Positions 8,737 through 17,611 of a stretch of DNA of 63,054 nt are shown piece after piece. The DNA is from Actinomycetes bacterium. GTDB lineage: Bacteria > Actinomycetota > Acidimicrobiia > Acidimicrobiales > Palsa-688. The DNA lies in NCBI GenBank assembly GCA_021787365.1, contig JAJYMB010000056.1, positions 1 to 63,054 of the forward strand, given 5' to 3'. Position 1 is the first letter of the stretch. Each line of letters begins with the position of its first letter. The position numbers and the translations under genes are program-made. The notes under the pieces were generated by a model that had not been told where the DNA came from, ran no database searches, and saw only the letters and a list, made by a program, of their open reading frames with translations.

Positions 8737-10107
8737 TCAGGCGGCCTTGGCCGCCGCCACTACGGCGGCACCGATCTGGGCGACCTCGTCGTCATCGCAG
8801 ATGTACGGGGGCATGGTGTAGACGAGGTCCCGGAACGGGCGGATCCAGACCCCGAGCGCCAGCGCGGCGGCCGTGGCGGCACTCACGTCGACAGGGTGGT
8901 CCATCTGCACGACCCCGATCGCCCCGTGGCAGCGCACGTCCACTACGCCGGGAAGACGCCTTGCCGGGGTCAACGCCTCGCGCAGGCCGGCCTCGAGACG
9001 CGCGATGTCGCGCGGCCAGTCGAGCGTGAGCAGGAGCCCGGTGGACGCGAGCGCGGCAGCGCACGCCAACGGGTTGGCCATAAACGTGGGGCCGTGCACC
9101 AAAGCGCCGGCCTCTCCGCCTGAGACGGTGAGCGCCACTTCCTTCGTGCAGATCATGGCGGCGAGGGACAGGTAGCCGCCTGTCAGCGCCTTGCCCACGC
9201 ACATGATGTCTGGCGACACCCCAGCGCTCAGGCAGGCCCAGAGCGGCCCTGTCCGGCCGAAGCCGGTCGCGATCTCGTCGAGCACGAGGAGGGCGCCGTG
9301 CTCGTCCGCGATCTCCCGCAGCACCCGGACGTAGCCGGGGTCGTACAACCACATACCGCCCGCCCCTTGGACGACGGGCTCGGCCACCACGGCAGCTATG
9401 TCGCCGGCGTGCTCGGCGGCTAGCGAGCGCGCCGCGGACTCCCAGCTCGGGTCGACACCTTCGCCGGCAGGGGGGCGGGGCAGGAAGACCTGGCGAGGGA
9501 GGAATGATGCGAACAGGTGGTGCATACCGCCGACCGGGTCGCAGACCGACATGGCGCCGAAGGTGTCGCCGTGGTAGCCGCCGGCCAGGGCGAGGAACTT
9601 CCCGCGCCCGGCGTGGCCGAGGTTGCGCTGGTACTGGAGGCACGCCTTCAAGGCGACCTCAACCGAAACGGACCCCGAGTCGGCAAAGAACACCCTGTCC
9701 AGCCCGGGGGGCATCATGCTGGCGAGCCTCCTGGCCAGTTCGATGGCGGGCACGTGGGTGAGCCCGCCGAACATCACGTGCGCCAGGTGCTGCAACTGCC
9801 CGGTCACGGCGGCGTCGAGCGCCGGGTGGCGGTAACCCCAGATGGCCGCCCACCAAGAAGACATGGCGTCGATGACCTCGCGCCCGCCGGCCAGGCGAAG
9901 GCGCACCCCTTCGGCAGAGTCGACTGGCAGGGCTGGTGACGCCGAGGGCAAGGGCGCGTAGGGGTGCCAGACGTGGCCCGCGTCGTAGCCCAACAGCTCG
10001 GCCCAGTCGGGACCGTCCAGTCCTGTGACGCCGAGAGGTCCGAGACCATCCATGGAGCTCACCGGGCCGCCTTCACCGCCTGCTCCCGTGGCATCGCCTG
10101 GCTTCAT
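8737..10107 (-). CDS. bioA: Adenosylmethionine-8-amino-7-oxononanoate aminotransferase (BioA)
   Basis: 456 residues, a class III PLP-dependent aminotransferase. BioA transfers the amino group of S-adenosylmethionine to 7-keto-8-aminopelargonate to give 7,8-diaminopelargonate in biotin synthesis. BioA-specific landmarks are WHPYAPL near the N-terminus, [28 protein letters not shown], the aspartate strand [13 protein letters not shown], and the PLP lysine in [25 protein letters not shown] near the C-terminal half is also typical. No other biotin genes are adjacent. The upstream region is unusual: a seven-copy 15-bp tandem repeat begins 10 bases before the ATG, so the promoter either lies within or beyond it. 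Confidence 0.93.
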   Translation of the reverse strand: MKPGDATGAGGEGGPVSSMDGLGPLGVTGLDGPDWAELLGYDAGHVWHPYAPLPSASPALPVDSAEGVRLRLAGGREVIDAMSSWWAAIWGYRHPALDAAVTGQLQHLAHVMFGGLTHVPAIELARRLASMMPPGLDRVFFADSGSVSVEVALKACLQYQRNLGHAGRGKFLALAGGYHGDTFGAMSVCDPVGGMHHLFASFLPRQVFLPRPPAGEGVDPSWESAARSLAAEHAGDIAAVVAEPVVQGAGGMWLYDPGYVRVLREIADEHGALLVLDEIATGFGRTGPLWACLSAGVSPDIMCVGKALTGGYLSLAAMICTKEVALTVSGGEAGALVHGPTFMANPLACAAALASTGLLLTLDWPRDIARLEAGLREALTPARRLPGVVDVRCHGAIGVVQMDHPVDVSAATAAALALGVWIRPFRDLVYTMPPYICDDDEVAQIGAAVVAAAKAA

Positions 10108-10116
10108 GCCGCCACA

Positions 10117-10221
10117 ATGCCAGCTCTACCTATGCCAGCTCTACCTGTGCCAGCTCTACCTGTGCCAGCTCTACCTGTGCCAGCTCTACCTGTGCCAGCT
10201 CTACCTGTGCCAGCTCTACCC
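10117..10221. repeat. Seven tandem copies of a 15-bp unit upstream of bioA
   Basis: Units begin at 10117, 10132, 10147, 10162, 10177, 10192 and 10207. The unit is (A/G)TGCCAGCTCTACCT; the first two copies start with A and the rest with G, and the last differs in its final base. Read towards bioA, each unit contains TAGAGCTGGCA, so every copy offers a TAGAGC resembling a weak -10. The array occupies the whole leader/promoter region of bioA and may vary in copy number between strains. Confidence 0.95.
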
Positions 10222-10434
10222 GAGGGCGCGCGGGTCCCCCGGGGGGGAGAAGGGGACCCTGGTGGTGGGGGGCTAAGGGCTAGGGGGACGCCGTCAAAGC
10301 CTCGCGCCCACCACTTGAAGCTCAAGCTACCAGCAGAAGCCGTTATCCAGGTGCCCGCAGCATGACAACTGTGTAAATCAATCCTGAGGACCGCGGGTCA
10401 GGCGCGCTTCACGAGCCCGGAGGCGGTGGTGTCG

Positions 10435-10440
10435 TACACT
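10435..10440 (+). promoter_or_regulatory. -10 element (TACACT) seven bases before a GTG start
   Basis: TACACT is followed by seven bases and GTG 10448. There is no Shine-Dalgarno sequence, so translation is probably leaderless or nearly so. Confidence 0.4.
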
Positions 10441-10447
10441 CTGGGCG

Positions 10448-10951
10448 GTGGTCAGCGTATCGGTCGCCAGCGGGGCCGACTCCGAACTCGTAGCTGCCGT
10501 CCGCCGGCTGGTGCCCCAGCTCTCCACGTCGGCCGTCTTGCCGGGCGCCGGGGAAGTCCGCGAGATCGTGGCATCTCCGGCCACCCTCTTGTTGGTGGCG
10601 AGGGACGAAGCACTCGGGGCCGTGGAGGGCGAGGCGGCGCCAGCGCCGGGCGAAGGAGAAGGGACGGGCGGTCCCATCGTGGGCATGCTCACGCTCGTCC
10701 TTTTCCGCTTACCTACCGGGTTGCGTGCCTGGATCGAAGACGTGGTGGTCGACACGGCGGCGCGGGGGCGCGGGGTGGGCGAGGCGCTTACCCATGCGGC
10801 CGTAGGCCTGGCGCGTGCCAGGGGGGCGGCGACGGTGGACCTCACCTCGCGCCCGTCACGCGAGGCGGCCAACCGCCTCTACCAGAAGTTGGGGTTCGAA
10901 TGCCGCCAGACAAATGTTTACCGTCGGTACTTGCGAAATCCCGGGCAGTAG
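10448..10951 (+). CDS. GNAT-family N-acetyltransferase
   Basis: 167 residues with the complete GNAT fold order. The beta4 strand WIEDVVVDTAARGRGVGEAL contains the acetyl-CoA pyrophosphate-binding motif R-x-x-G-x-G/A (here RGRGVG). The C-terminal strand/helix EAANRLYQKLGFE is the conserved 'N-x-x-A-x-x-L-Y-x-x-x-G-F' segment. The substrate is not evident; family members acetylate small amines, antibiotics or protein N-termini. A glycine/glutamate-rich insertion (residues ~60-76) sits between strands. Start GTG 10448 is supported by TACACT seven bases upstream. It is the only gene of its transcription unit. Confidence 0.88.
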   Translation: MVSVSVASGADSELVAAVRRLVPQLSTSAVLPGAGEVREIVASPATLLLVARDEALGAVEGEAAPAPGEGEGTGGPIVGMLTLVLFRLPTGLRAWIEDVVVDTAARGRGVGEALTHAAVGLARARGAATVDLTSRPSREAANRLYQKLGFECRQTNVYRRYLRNPGQ

Positions 10952-11062
10952 GGATCGCCGGGTCACCGGACCTTGGACCAGGCAAACGCAGGCGCCCAAC
11001 CACCCGACGAAACAAGCGTTCGGGACATAGCGGCGGTACCCATCGACCTCCGCGTTGGCGGG

Positions 11063-12229
11063 TCAGCGGCGGAGCGGGCTGGAGCCGGCCAGCCCGAGCA
11101 GCTCCTCACTGACGTAGAGCTGCGCCGGCCGCCCCCGCCCGGACGGCGCGGCCGCGCGGAAGGGGGTGAGGATGCCGGCATCGGCGAGGGTCCGCAGGGC
11201 GGTCCCGGCACCTTGGCGGGTCAGGCCGAGCGCGCTGGCCACGACGGGGGCGGTGAGTACCAGGTGGGGAGGCAGGAGGTCGAGGACCCGTCGGGCACCA
11301 GCGTCGGAACGCAGGCTGCGGACCTTTCCGTAGACGGACAGCTTCGTCTCCCAGCCCCTACGGATACGCTTCACGTCACCAACCAGTTCCTGCTGCGCTC
11401 TGCTCGCGCCCGAGACAGCGTCGGCGAACCATGCGACCCAGGTGCTGGTCTGGCCGAAGCGGTATTGGGCAAGTCCGGCGGTGTACCCCCCGACGTCGGC
11501 GGCAAGCCGGACGCTGACCGGCGGCGGCGTGAGCAGGCGGAGTCGGCGGGTGAGCAGCCACGAGATGAGGACCCGGCCGATGCGGCCGTTCCCGTCGGCG
11601 AACGGGTGAATGATCTCGAACTGGGCGTGCGCGATCGCTGCCGCGGCGATCGGGTCAAGGCCGGCACCGTTCACGAAAGCAAGCAGATCGGCGAGCAGCC
11701 CGTCCAGCGCTGTCGCTGGAGGCGTGACGAGGTGGGCCTCCAACGGAGTACTACCGCCGATCCAGCCTTGCTCCTCCCGGATGCGCCCGACGTACTGCGC
11801 CGGCGTGGGGCTCCCGGCCATCAGGGCCTCGTGCCAGCGGCACAGCTCGCCCACACTGAGCGGCTGGGTGCCCGAGGCGTGGACGATGGCCTCGTTGGCG
11901 GCGGCCAGGTTGCCGGCCACCCAGGCGGCCGGGGATTGGGCACCGCCGCCGTCGTCGTGCTCGGCAAGGACGACATCGACGACCGGGGCGGTGACGCCCT
12001 CGATGTAGCTCGAGGCGATCCCTTCGGCGCGAAGGAGCAGCCGGGCCAACGGAGCGTAGTCGTCACCCAGGGCCTCGGCACCCTGCGAGACGCTGACTTC
12101 GGCGGCACCGCAGCGGGCAGCGGCCTCGGCATCAAGAGAGAGGTCGCGCTCGGCAAGCAGCTGGGGCACGAAGGCGCTGACGCGCCGGCCCCGCCAGACG
12201 ACGGGCACTTCGGTCCCGGCAAGCTCCAC
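11063..12229 (-). CDS. Class II Fic protein (AMP-transferase, self-inhibited)
   Basis: 388 residues. The Fic catalytic loop HPFADGNGR is intact at 208-216 (His base, Asn/Gly/Arg for phosphate binding), so the protein should transfer AMP from ATP to a hydroxyl of a target protein. The N-terminal inhibitory helix has the S-x-x-x-E-G motif (S73-E77-G78), placing it in class II, where the inhibitor is part of the same chain. A winged-helix-like C-terminal domain (~300-380, LTRQGAGTALRTLADAG) suggests DNA binding or autoregulation. GTG 12229 is well placed behind AAAAGGAGC. An inverted repeat lies just upstream. The target protein is unknown. Confidence 0.92.
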   Translation of the reverse strand: MELAGTEVPVVWRGRRVSAFVPQLLAERDLSLDAEAAARCGAAEVSVSQGAEALGDDYAPLARLLLRAEGIASSYIEGVTAPVVDVVLAEHDDGGGAQSPAAWVAGNLAAANEAIVHASGTQPLSVGELCRWHEALMAGSPTPAQYVGRIREEQGWIGGSTPLEAHLVTPPATALDGLLADLLAFVNGAGLDPIAAAAIAHAQFEIIHPFADGNGRIGRVLISWLLTRRLRLLTPPPVSVRLAADVGGYTAGLAQYRFGQTSTWVAWFADAVSGASRAQQELVGDVKRIRRGWETKLSVYGKVRSLRSDAGARRVLDLLPPHLVLTAPVVASALGLTRQGAGTALRTLADAGILTPFRAAAPSGRGRPAQLYVSEELLGLAGSSPLRR

Positions 12230-12241
12230 CGAATCGCTCCT

Positions 12242-12273
12242 TTTGTAACCGATAGCATACTAGCCTTTACAAA
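12242..12273. promoter_or_regulatory. Inverted repeat TTTGTAA-N18-TTACAAA in the Fic promoter region
   Basis: Perfect 7-bp arms at 12242-12248 and 12267-12273, 25 bp apart centre to centre. They flank TAGCATACTA, itself nearly palindromic. The position, immediately upstream of the Fic ribosome site, fits an operator, possibly bound by the Fic protein's own winged-helix domain (inference). Confidence 0.4.
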
Positions 12274-12426
12274 GCCTGGCCATGGCATGACAGTGCCCAC
12301 GGGCTGGCCCGTGCACATGGCCGGCTGCTGGTGCCGGGTCCCCAACGGCTGTTGGGCCGGCCAGGAGCGCAAAACCGCAAGAGAACGTCTACTGGCACGA
12401 CTTGCGCCGGCCGGAGTGAGACGCCC

Positions 12427-13845
12427 TCAGTAGGCGCGCGCCACGACGGCTACGAGGTCCGAGAGGTCCTCGTACGTCCCTGGCAGCGACCCGTCCTTGC
12501 GCTGCAGGGCCCGTATGGTCACGCCGGCCTCGTTGAGCGTCGCCTCCCCGCTGTCCCCGGCCAGAGCCGAACCCGCCAGCACCCCGAAGCCGGTCTGTGC
12601 CGCCTCCTCGGCCTCCTCGAGCGAGGCAACCGAGCTCGTGTGGTCCTCCAGGTACCGGCGCGCCTCGGACAACAAGGCGCTCTGAGCCTCCTCGAGGGCC
12701 CGCGCCACCTCGGCGTCGACCTGGCCGAGGGCAACGGGCACCTTGGAGTTGCTGTCCCGCCGGCACAGCACCACCTTGCCCTCAGCCAGGTCGCGAGGGC
12801 CGACCTCCAGCCTGACGGGCGCGCCCCGCAGCTCCCAGCCCACGACTCGCCTTCCCCAGGAAAGGTCCGTGCGGGTGTCGAGCTCGACCCGGTGCCCCGC
12901 CCTACGGAGAGACTCGGCAATGCCGGCAGCAGCTTCGCCGGCGCCGTCTTGCGTGCGAACGGCGAGCACGACCACCTGGACCGGGGCCACCCGAGGGGGC
13001 AGGCGCAGCCCCTGGTCGTCCCCGTGAGCCATGACGAGCGCCCCCATGAGGCGGGTTGAGGCCCCCCACGAGGTCTGCCAGCAGAGGGACTGGCGGCCCT
13101 CCTCGTCGGAGAAGGTGATCCCGAACGCCTTGGCGAAGCCCTGCCCGAGCTCGTGGCTCGTGCCCATTTGGAGTGCCTTCCCGTCCCGCATCATGGCCTC
13201 GGCCGTCCAGGTCGTGGTGGCCCCGGCGAAACGCTCACGTTGCGTCTTCCGCCCGAGCACGACCGGTATGGCGAGGATCTCGACCATGAAATCTGCGTAG
13301 ATGTCGTTCAGGACCTTCAAGGCGAAACGGTGGGCGTCTTGCTCGGTTGCGTGGGCCGTGTGGCCCTCCTGCCACAGGAACTCCGTCCCCCGGAGGAACA
13401 GCCGTGGCCGCATCTCCCAACGCACCACGTTGGCCCACTGGTTGAGCAAGAGAGGCAGGTCACGGTAGCTCTGGACCCACTTGGCCATGAAGGCGTCGAT
13501 GACAGTCTCGCTGGTGGGGCGCACGACCACGGGTTCTTCGAGCTTCTTCCCGCCCCCATGGGTCACTATGGCGAGCTCGGGGCTGAAGCCTTCGACGTGC
13601 TCGGCTTCCCGACGGAAGTAGCTCTCCGGGATGAACAGGGGGAAGTAGGCGTTGCGCACGCCGGCGGCCTTGATGCGAGCGTCCATCTCCGCTTGCATCT
13701 TTTCCCACATGGCGTAGCCGTAGGGGCGGATGACCATTGTCCCCCGCACCGGCCCCGTTTCGGCGAGCTCGGCCTTGGCGAGCACGTCTTGGTACCACTG
13801 GGGGAAGTCGGCGGCTTGTGGCGTGAGCACCTCGGGCTTGGGCAT
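12427..13845 (-). CDS. proS: Prolyl-tRNA synthetase, archaeal/eukaryote-like type
   Basis: 472 residues, the short ProRS type lacking the editing insertion of the long bacterial form. It charges tRNA-Pro with proline in the cytoplasm. Class II motif 1 is near GTMVIRPYGYAMWEKMQ; motif 2 is RPRLFLRGTEFLWQEGHTAHAT; VVRPTSETVIDAF is the ProRS-specific loop; motif 3 falls near GASTRLMGALVMAHGDDQGL. The C-terminal anticodon-binding domain (VVVLAVRTQ onward) is present. TAGCAT lies nine bases before the ATG, so the mRNA leader is likely two or three bases long. It is convergent with nothing and divergent from the GtrA gene at 13939. Confidence 0.95.
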   Translation of the reverse strand: MPKPEVLTPQAADFPQWYQDVLAKAELAETGPVRGTMVIRPYGYAMWEKMQAEMDARIKAAGVRNAYFPLFIPESYFRREAEHVEGFSPELAIVTHGGGKKLEEPVVVRPTSETVIDAFMAKWVQSYRDLPLLLNQWANVVRWEMRPRLFLRGTEFLWQEGHTAHATEQDAHRFALKVLNDIYADFMVEILAIPVVLGRKTQRERFAGATTTWTAEAMMRDGKALQMGTSHELGQGFAKAFGITFSDEEGRQSLCWQTSWGASTRLMGALVMAHGDDQGLRLPPRVAPVQVVVLAVRTQDGAGEAAAGIAESLRRAGHRVELDTRTDLSWGRRVVGWELRGAPVRLEVGPRDLAEGKVVLCRRDSNSKVPVALGQVDAEVARALEEAQSALLSEARRYLEDHTSSVASLEEAEEAAQTGFGVLAGSALAGDSGEATLNEAGVTIRALQRKDGSLPGTYEDLSDLVAVVARAY

Positions 13846-13926
13846 GCAAAGACGATGCTAGACGGGGCTCGCGCCGTGGTTGTGGCGTATCTTCGGAGAT
13901 GTTCCGGGGGCACCCCGGCGCCCAGG

Positions 13927-13932
13927 TAGGAT
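13927..13932 (+). promoter_or_regulatory. -10 element of a leaderless start (TAGGAT, N6, GTG)
   Basis: TAGGAT is followed by GGAGAA and GTG 13939. The GGAGAA directly abuts the start and is too close to act as a normal Shine-Dalgarno sequence. Confidence 0.5.
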
Positions 13933-13938
13933 GGAGAA

Positions 13939-14607
13939 GTGCGAGCACGCTATGACGCGCCTACTGGCGCGGCACCAGCCAGGCCGCCTTCCCGCCACGG
14001 GGGTCGGGTCACCGCAATCGATCGCGTGATGGCCAGTGCGCCCGCCCGACGGTTCTTCGGCAACCGGTTGGTGAGCCGGGCCCTGGCGCCGGCGAGGGGC
14101 ATGGGCTCGCTCGCCAAGTTCCTCCGTTACTCGATGGTTTCGGTCGTGGCGGTGGCGATCAGCGAATTGGTGATCCTGATCTGCGCCTGGCTTTTCCACC
14201 TCTCCGGGGTCGCCTCCAATGCGCTCGGTGCCGCCGCTTCGACACCCGCTGCCTTCGAGCTCAACCGCAAGTGGGCTTGGGGGAAGACCGGCAAGAGCCA
14301 CTTGTGGAGAGAAGTCGTCCCGTTCTGGGGGCTCACCCTGGCCGGGCTGGCCGCCTCCACGGGCACCGTGGACATCGCCGACAAGATGGCCAAAGCCAAC
14401 CATGTGATCGGCCTGGACAGGGCGTTCGCCATCATGGGGGCGTCGTTGTTCGCCTGGGGCGTCGTGTGGGTCATCAAGTTCGTGCTCTTCAACCGGGTCG
14501 TTTTCGCGGCGCGCCCCGCCGAAGCCGGCCAGGGCCTCGGGTGGGGCGCCGCGGGTCCGTCGAGCACTACCTCGGCCAACGGGCACGGGGTACCTGCGCA
14601 GCACTAA
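13939..14607 (+). CDS. GtrA-family membrane protein
   Basis: 222 residues. Four hydrophobic segments in the last ~170 residues (from KFLRYSMVSVVAVAISELV) match the GtrA family, small membrane proteins thought to help move lipid-linked sugars across the membrane. The arrangement FELNRKWAWGKTGK, a loop with N-R-x-W-x-W, is the family signature. The ~55-residue N-terminus is basic and poorly conserved. It is the first gene of an operon with two methyltransferases, a GT4 glycosyltransferase and a toroid-fold protein, so a role in export of a methylated glycolipid or glycan is likely (inference). Confidence 0.85.
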   Translation: MRARYDAPTGAAPARPPSRHGGRVTAIDRVMASAPARRFFGNRLVSRALAPARGMGSLAKFLRYSMVSVVAVAISELVILICAWLFHLSGVASNALGAAASTPAAFELNRKWAWGKTGKSHLWREVVPFWGLTLAGLAASTGTVDIADKMAKANHVIGLDRAFAIMGASLFAWGVVWVIKFVLFNRVVFAARPAEAGQGLGWGAAGPSSTTSANGHGVPAQH

Positions 14608-14623
14608 ACACCACGCCGGCCCA

Positions 14624-15385
14624 GTGAGATCTTGTGGCCCCTCCGGCCAATCTGTGCCGACGCCGGACGCCCGCGAGGCCAAACCGCTTCTTCCGTCGTG
14701 GAGGGTGGTGGCCGCCAAGGCCAAGGGGTTCATGCCCGAGCCAGAGGGCTTGGCCCTTTTCCAGGTTGCCCGCCAAGCCGCCGGGAGCGGGCTCGGCTCG
14801 CTGGTGGAGATAGGCACCTACTGCGCCAAGTCGGCCGTTTACCTCGGAGCCGCGGCCCGCGAGGCCGGCACCGTGTTGTTCAGCATCGACCACCACCACG
14901 GCTCCGAAGAACTTCAACCGGGGTGGCCCCACCACGACCCCGACGTCGTCGACCCGGTCACGGGGGCCATTGACACGCTCCCGTGGGCGAGGCGGACCCT
15001 TCGCGACGCGGGTTTGGAAGGCCATGTGGTGCTCGTAGTGGGCGAGTCGGTCACCGTTGCGAGGTCGTGGCCCGGGCCCGTGGCCATGGTCTTTATAGAC
15101 GGCGGGCACGGGGCCGAGGTGGCGAGAGCGGACTTTTCCTGGTGGGTGCCCAAGGTCGCCGCCGGCGGCGTCCTTGCCGTGCACGACGTGTTCGAGGACC
15201 CAGCGGAGGGCGGCCAGGTGCCGTACCAGCTTTACCTGGAGGTCCTCGCGTCCAGGGACTGGGACGTGGTTGGTGAGACGGGGTCGCTCCGGGTGCTCCG
15301 CCGGCGTGCGCTTGGCGGCACAGCGCGCCCGGGCCAAGCCGCGGGCGGGGTTTTGACGCCAACCCGGGGGCGGGTAACGCTGTAG
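14624..15385 (+). CDS. Class I SAM-dependent methyltransferase (Methyltransf_24 type)
   Basis: 253 residues. SLVEIGTYCAKSAVYLG is motif I of this methyltransferase group, and VAMVFIDGGHGAEVARADF, with AAGGVLAVHDVFEDP after it, is the highly characteristic D-G-x-H and HD pair of Methyltransf_24 proteins, many of which methylate sugars or small hydroxylated molecules. It starts 16 bases after the GtrA stop and ends at the base where the next gene can begin, so translation is coupled. GTG 14624 is used because no better start precedes VPTPDAREAKPLL. The acceptor is not predictable, though the neighbours suggest a glycan. Confidence 0.85.
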   Translation: MRSCGPSGQSVPTPDAREAKPLLPSWRVVAAKAKGFMPEPEGLALFQVARQAAGSGLGSLVEIGTYCAKSAVYLGAAAREAGTVLFSIDHHHGSEELQPGWPHHDPDVVDPVTGAIDTLPWARRTLRDAGLEGHVVLVVGESVTVARSWPGPVAMVFIDGGHGAEVARADFSWWVPKVAAGGVLAVHDVFEDPAEGGQVPYQLYLEVLASRDWDVVGETGSLRVLRRRALGGTARPGQAAGGVLTPTRGRVTL

Positions 15386-15387
15386 TG

Positions 15388-16866
15388 ATGCCCGGGGCCG
15401 TTCCTCCTCCTCGTTGCGGCCGCCAGGCGGCTGGGGAAAACGAGAAGCTCCGCGTGGCGCTCCTCGCCTACCGGGGCAACCCCCGGGTCGGCGGTCAGGG
15501 CGTGTACTGCCGGTTCTTGTCGCGCGAGCTCGTGCGGCTCGGGCACCAGGTCACCGTTTTCTCGGGCCCACCCTGGCCCGTGCTCGACGAGGGTACGAGC
15601 CTCGTCAAGATCCCGAGCCTCGACCTGTACCGCGAGCCTGACCCCTTCCGTGTCCCCCACCTCTCCGAGCTCCGGTCCTGGGCGGACGTAGCCGAGGTAC
15701 TGACGATGTGGTCCGGCGGCTTCCCGGAACCTCGCACGTTTAGCTGGAGGGCGAGAAGGCTCCTGGGCCGCTGGCCCGTCGACCCGGAGACGGCAGCTCT
15801 CGGGAACGGGGCTCTCGGGAACGGGGCTCGGGCTTTCGACGTCGTGCACGACAACGGCTCGTTCGGCAGCGGTATCGCCGGCTTGGTGGCGGACGGCTGG
15901 CCCGTCGTCGGGACCTGCCACCACCCCATAACGGTCGACCGCCTCGTCGATCTAGCCGCCGCCGGGCCCTACTGGAAGGAACTGTCGGTCAAGCGTTGGT
16001 ACGGCTTCGTCCGCATGCAGAACGCCGTAGCGCAGCGCCTGGCGCGCGTCCTCACCGTGTCGTCGTCTTCACGGCGGGACATCATCGAACAAATGGGTGT
16101 CGCGCCGGAGCGGGTCTCGGTCGTGCCGATAGGCACGGACACCGGCCTCTTCAGGCCCCTCCCGGGCGGGCCGGGCCGGCGGCCCCCCGGTCGGGTGATG
16201 ACGACAGCCAGCGCTGACGTGCCCATGAAGGGCCTCGTGTACCTGCTCGAAGCCCTCGCGAAGCTGCGAACAGAGCAGCCGGACGCCCACCTCGTCGTCG
16301 TCGGCGAACCACGGCCAGCCAGTACGGCGGCGATTACCCGGTTCGGGCTCGAAGGTGCGGTGACCTTCCGTCCCGGCGTGAGCGACGCCGAGCTCGTCGA
16401 GCTCTACTCGGAGGCCTCGGTTGCTGCCGTGCCTTCGCTCTACGAAGGCTTCTCTCTCCCCGCGGTCGAGGCGATGGCGTGCGAGGTCCCCGTCGTATGT
16501 TCTTCGGGAGGCGCCTTGCCCGAGGTGGTCGGGCGCGACGGTGAGGCGGCGCTCCTCGTCCCGCCGGCCGACCCGGGCGCGCTGGCTCAAGCCCTGGGCA
16601 GGGTGCTGGCGAGCTACACCGACGCTCCCAACAGCTCCGCCGGCTCCCAGCCCGGCCACGCCGGCGCAGCCGGCCCGCTCGCCGGGCGCCTCGGGCGCGC
16701 CGGCCGCCGGCGCGTGCTCGGCCGCTTCACCTGGGAGCGGTGCGCCTCCGGCGTGGTCGAGCAGTACCGGGCCGTCCTCGACGAGCACGCTCGCGCTCGG
16801 AGCGAGACGGCCAGGGCGCGCCGGCCTCGAGGCTCCCGGGGGCGCTTCGGGCCGCCCCGGACCTGA
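15388..16866 (+). CDS. Glycosyltransferase family 4
   Basis: About 492 residues of GT-B fold. The N-terminal Rossmann half opens with RVALLAYRGNPRVGGQGVY, the family's G-G-x-x-x-Y nucleotide-sugar region. The C-terminal half carries VPSLYEGFSLPAVEAMACE, the E-x7-E retaining glycosyltransferase motif. It transfers an activated hexose to a lipid or glycan acceptor on the cytoplasmic face. ATG 15388 overlaps the end of the methyltransferase region (GTG 15385 is in frame and also possible). A 15-bp duplication at 15796-15831 adds a five-residue repeat in a loop. In actinobacteria such enzymes near methyltransferases make methylated polysaccharides or glycolipids (known); the product here is unknown. 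Confidence 0.88.
   Translation: MPGAVPPPRCGRQAAGENEKLRVALLAYRGNPRVGGQGVYCRFLSRELVRLGHQVTVFSGPPWPVLDEGTSLVKIPSLDLYREPDPFRVPHLSELRSWADVAEVLTMWSGGFPEPRTFSWRARRLLGRWPVDPETAALGNGALGNGARAFDVVHDNGSFGSGIAGLVADGWPVVGTCHHPITVDRLVDLAAAGPYWKELSVKRWYGFVRMQNAVAQRLARVLTVSSSSRRDIIEQMGVAPERVSVVPIGTDTGLFRPLPGGPGRRPPGRVMTTASADVPMKGLVYLLEALAKLRTEQPDAHLVVVGEPRPASTAAITRFGLEGAVTFRPGVSDAELVELYSEASVAAVPSLYEGFSLPAVEAMACEVPVVCSSGGALPEVVGRDGEAALLVPPADPGALAQALGRVLASYTDAPNSSAGSQPGHAGAAGPLAGRLGRAGRRRVLGRFTWERCASGVVEQYRAVLDEHARARSETARARRPRGSRGRFGPPRT
15796..15831 (+). repeat. 15-bp tandem duplication inside the GT4 gene
   Basis: GCTCTCGGGAACGGG occurs at 15796-15810 and 15811-15825, followed by a 7-base partial copy. It encodes a repeated A-L-G-N-G in a surface loop and keeps the frame. 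Confidence 0.9.
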
Positions 16867-16894
16867 AGCCGGTGCCCCTTTTGGAGGCGCTGAA

Positions 16895-17611
16895 GTGCTG
16901 ACGGTGCGCTTCGCCTGGCTCGGCCTTCACAGCGGAGAACGCTTGCTCGACTTCGGCTGTGGGGGTGGCCGCCACAGCTTCGAGGCGATGCGCCATGGAG
17001 CGGTGGCTACCGCGCTCGACGCCGACGCCGAGGAGGCGGGGAGAGCGGCGGGGTGGGTGCGGGCGCTGCTCGACGAGGATAAAAAGACGGCCGAATCCGG
17101 CGGCCAGGGCCACGTGGTAGTGGGCGACGGGGTGGCCCTGCCGTTCCCGGACGCCTGTTTCGACCGGGTCGTCGCCTCGGAGGTCCTGGAGCACCTCCCC
17201 GACGATGGCTCCGTCCTGGCGGAGCTGGCTCGTGTGACCCGCCCTGGTGGCACCCTGGCGGTCACGGTCCCTCGCTGGTACCCCGAGGTGATCAACTGGC
17301 GGCTCTCGTCCGAGTACCACAACGCCCCCGGCGGCCACGTCCGTATCTACCGCCGCGCTCAGCTCGAGCGACGCCTGCGGGAGGCCGGCTTTCGTCCCTA
17401 CCGCTCGCACCACGCTCACGCCCTCCACAGCCCCTACTGGTGGCTGCGTTGCCTGCTCGGTGCCCGGGCCGACTCGAACGCCCTGGTCAAGGCCTACTAC
17501 CGCTTGCTCGTTTGGGACATCACTGCACACCGCCGCCTCACCAGCTGGACCGAAGCCGCGCTCAACCCGCTCCTCGGCAAGAGCCTCGCCGTCTATGCGC
17601 GCAAGGACTGA
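16895..17611 (+). CDS. Class I SAM-dependent methyltransferase (Methyltransf_11 type)
   Basis: 238 residues. Motif I LDFGCGGGRHSFEA is at the start, the acidic loop after LDAD binds the ribose, FDRVVASEVLEHLPD is motif II of the ubiE/Methyltransf_11 group, and LARVTRPGGTLAVTVPRW is motif III. The unusually early motif I means the protein lacks an N-terminal cap. GTG 16895 is chosen because GGAGG at 16883-16887 is well spaced; the frame is open much further upstream but overlaps the GT4 gene. It lies 28 bases after GT4 and overlaps the next gene by 17 bases. A sugar or lipid methylation step is inferred from context. Confidence 0.87.
   Translation: MLTVRFAWLGLHSGERLLDFGCGGGRHSFEAMRHGAVATALDADAEEAGRAAGWVRALLDEDKKTAESGGQGHVVVGDGVALPFPDACFDRVVASEVLEHLPDDGSVLAELARVTRPGGTLAVTVPRWYPEVINWRLSSEYHNAPGGHVRIYRRAQLERRLREAGFRPYRSHHAHALHSPYWWLRCLLGARADSNALVKAYYRLLVWDITAHRRLTSWTEAALNPLLGKSLAVYARKD

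Noticed and set aside
10117..10221. CRISPR array
   Set aside because: Units are directly adjacent with no spacers, and 15 bp is too short.
9964..10365. Plus-strand frame with MPALPVPALP repeats
   Set aside because: It is produced by the 15-bp tandem array and runs antisense into bioA; it has no start signal and no protein-like sequence outside the repeat.
10890..10910. GGTTCGAA-like T-loop of a tRNA
   Set aside because: It lies inside the acetyltransferase motif region and no cloverleaf can be formed; no tRNA was found in the window.
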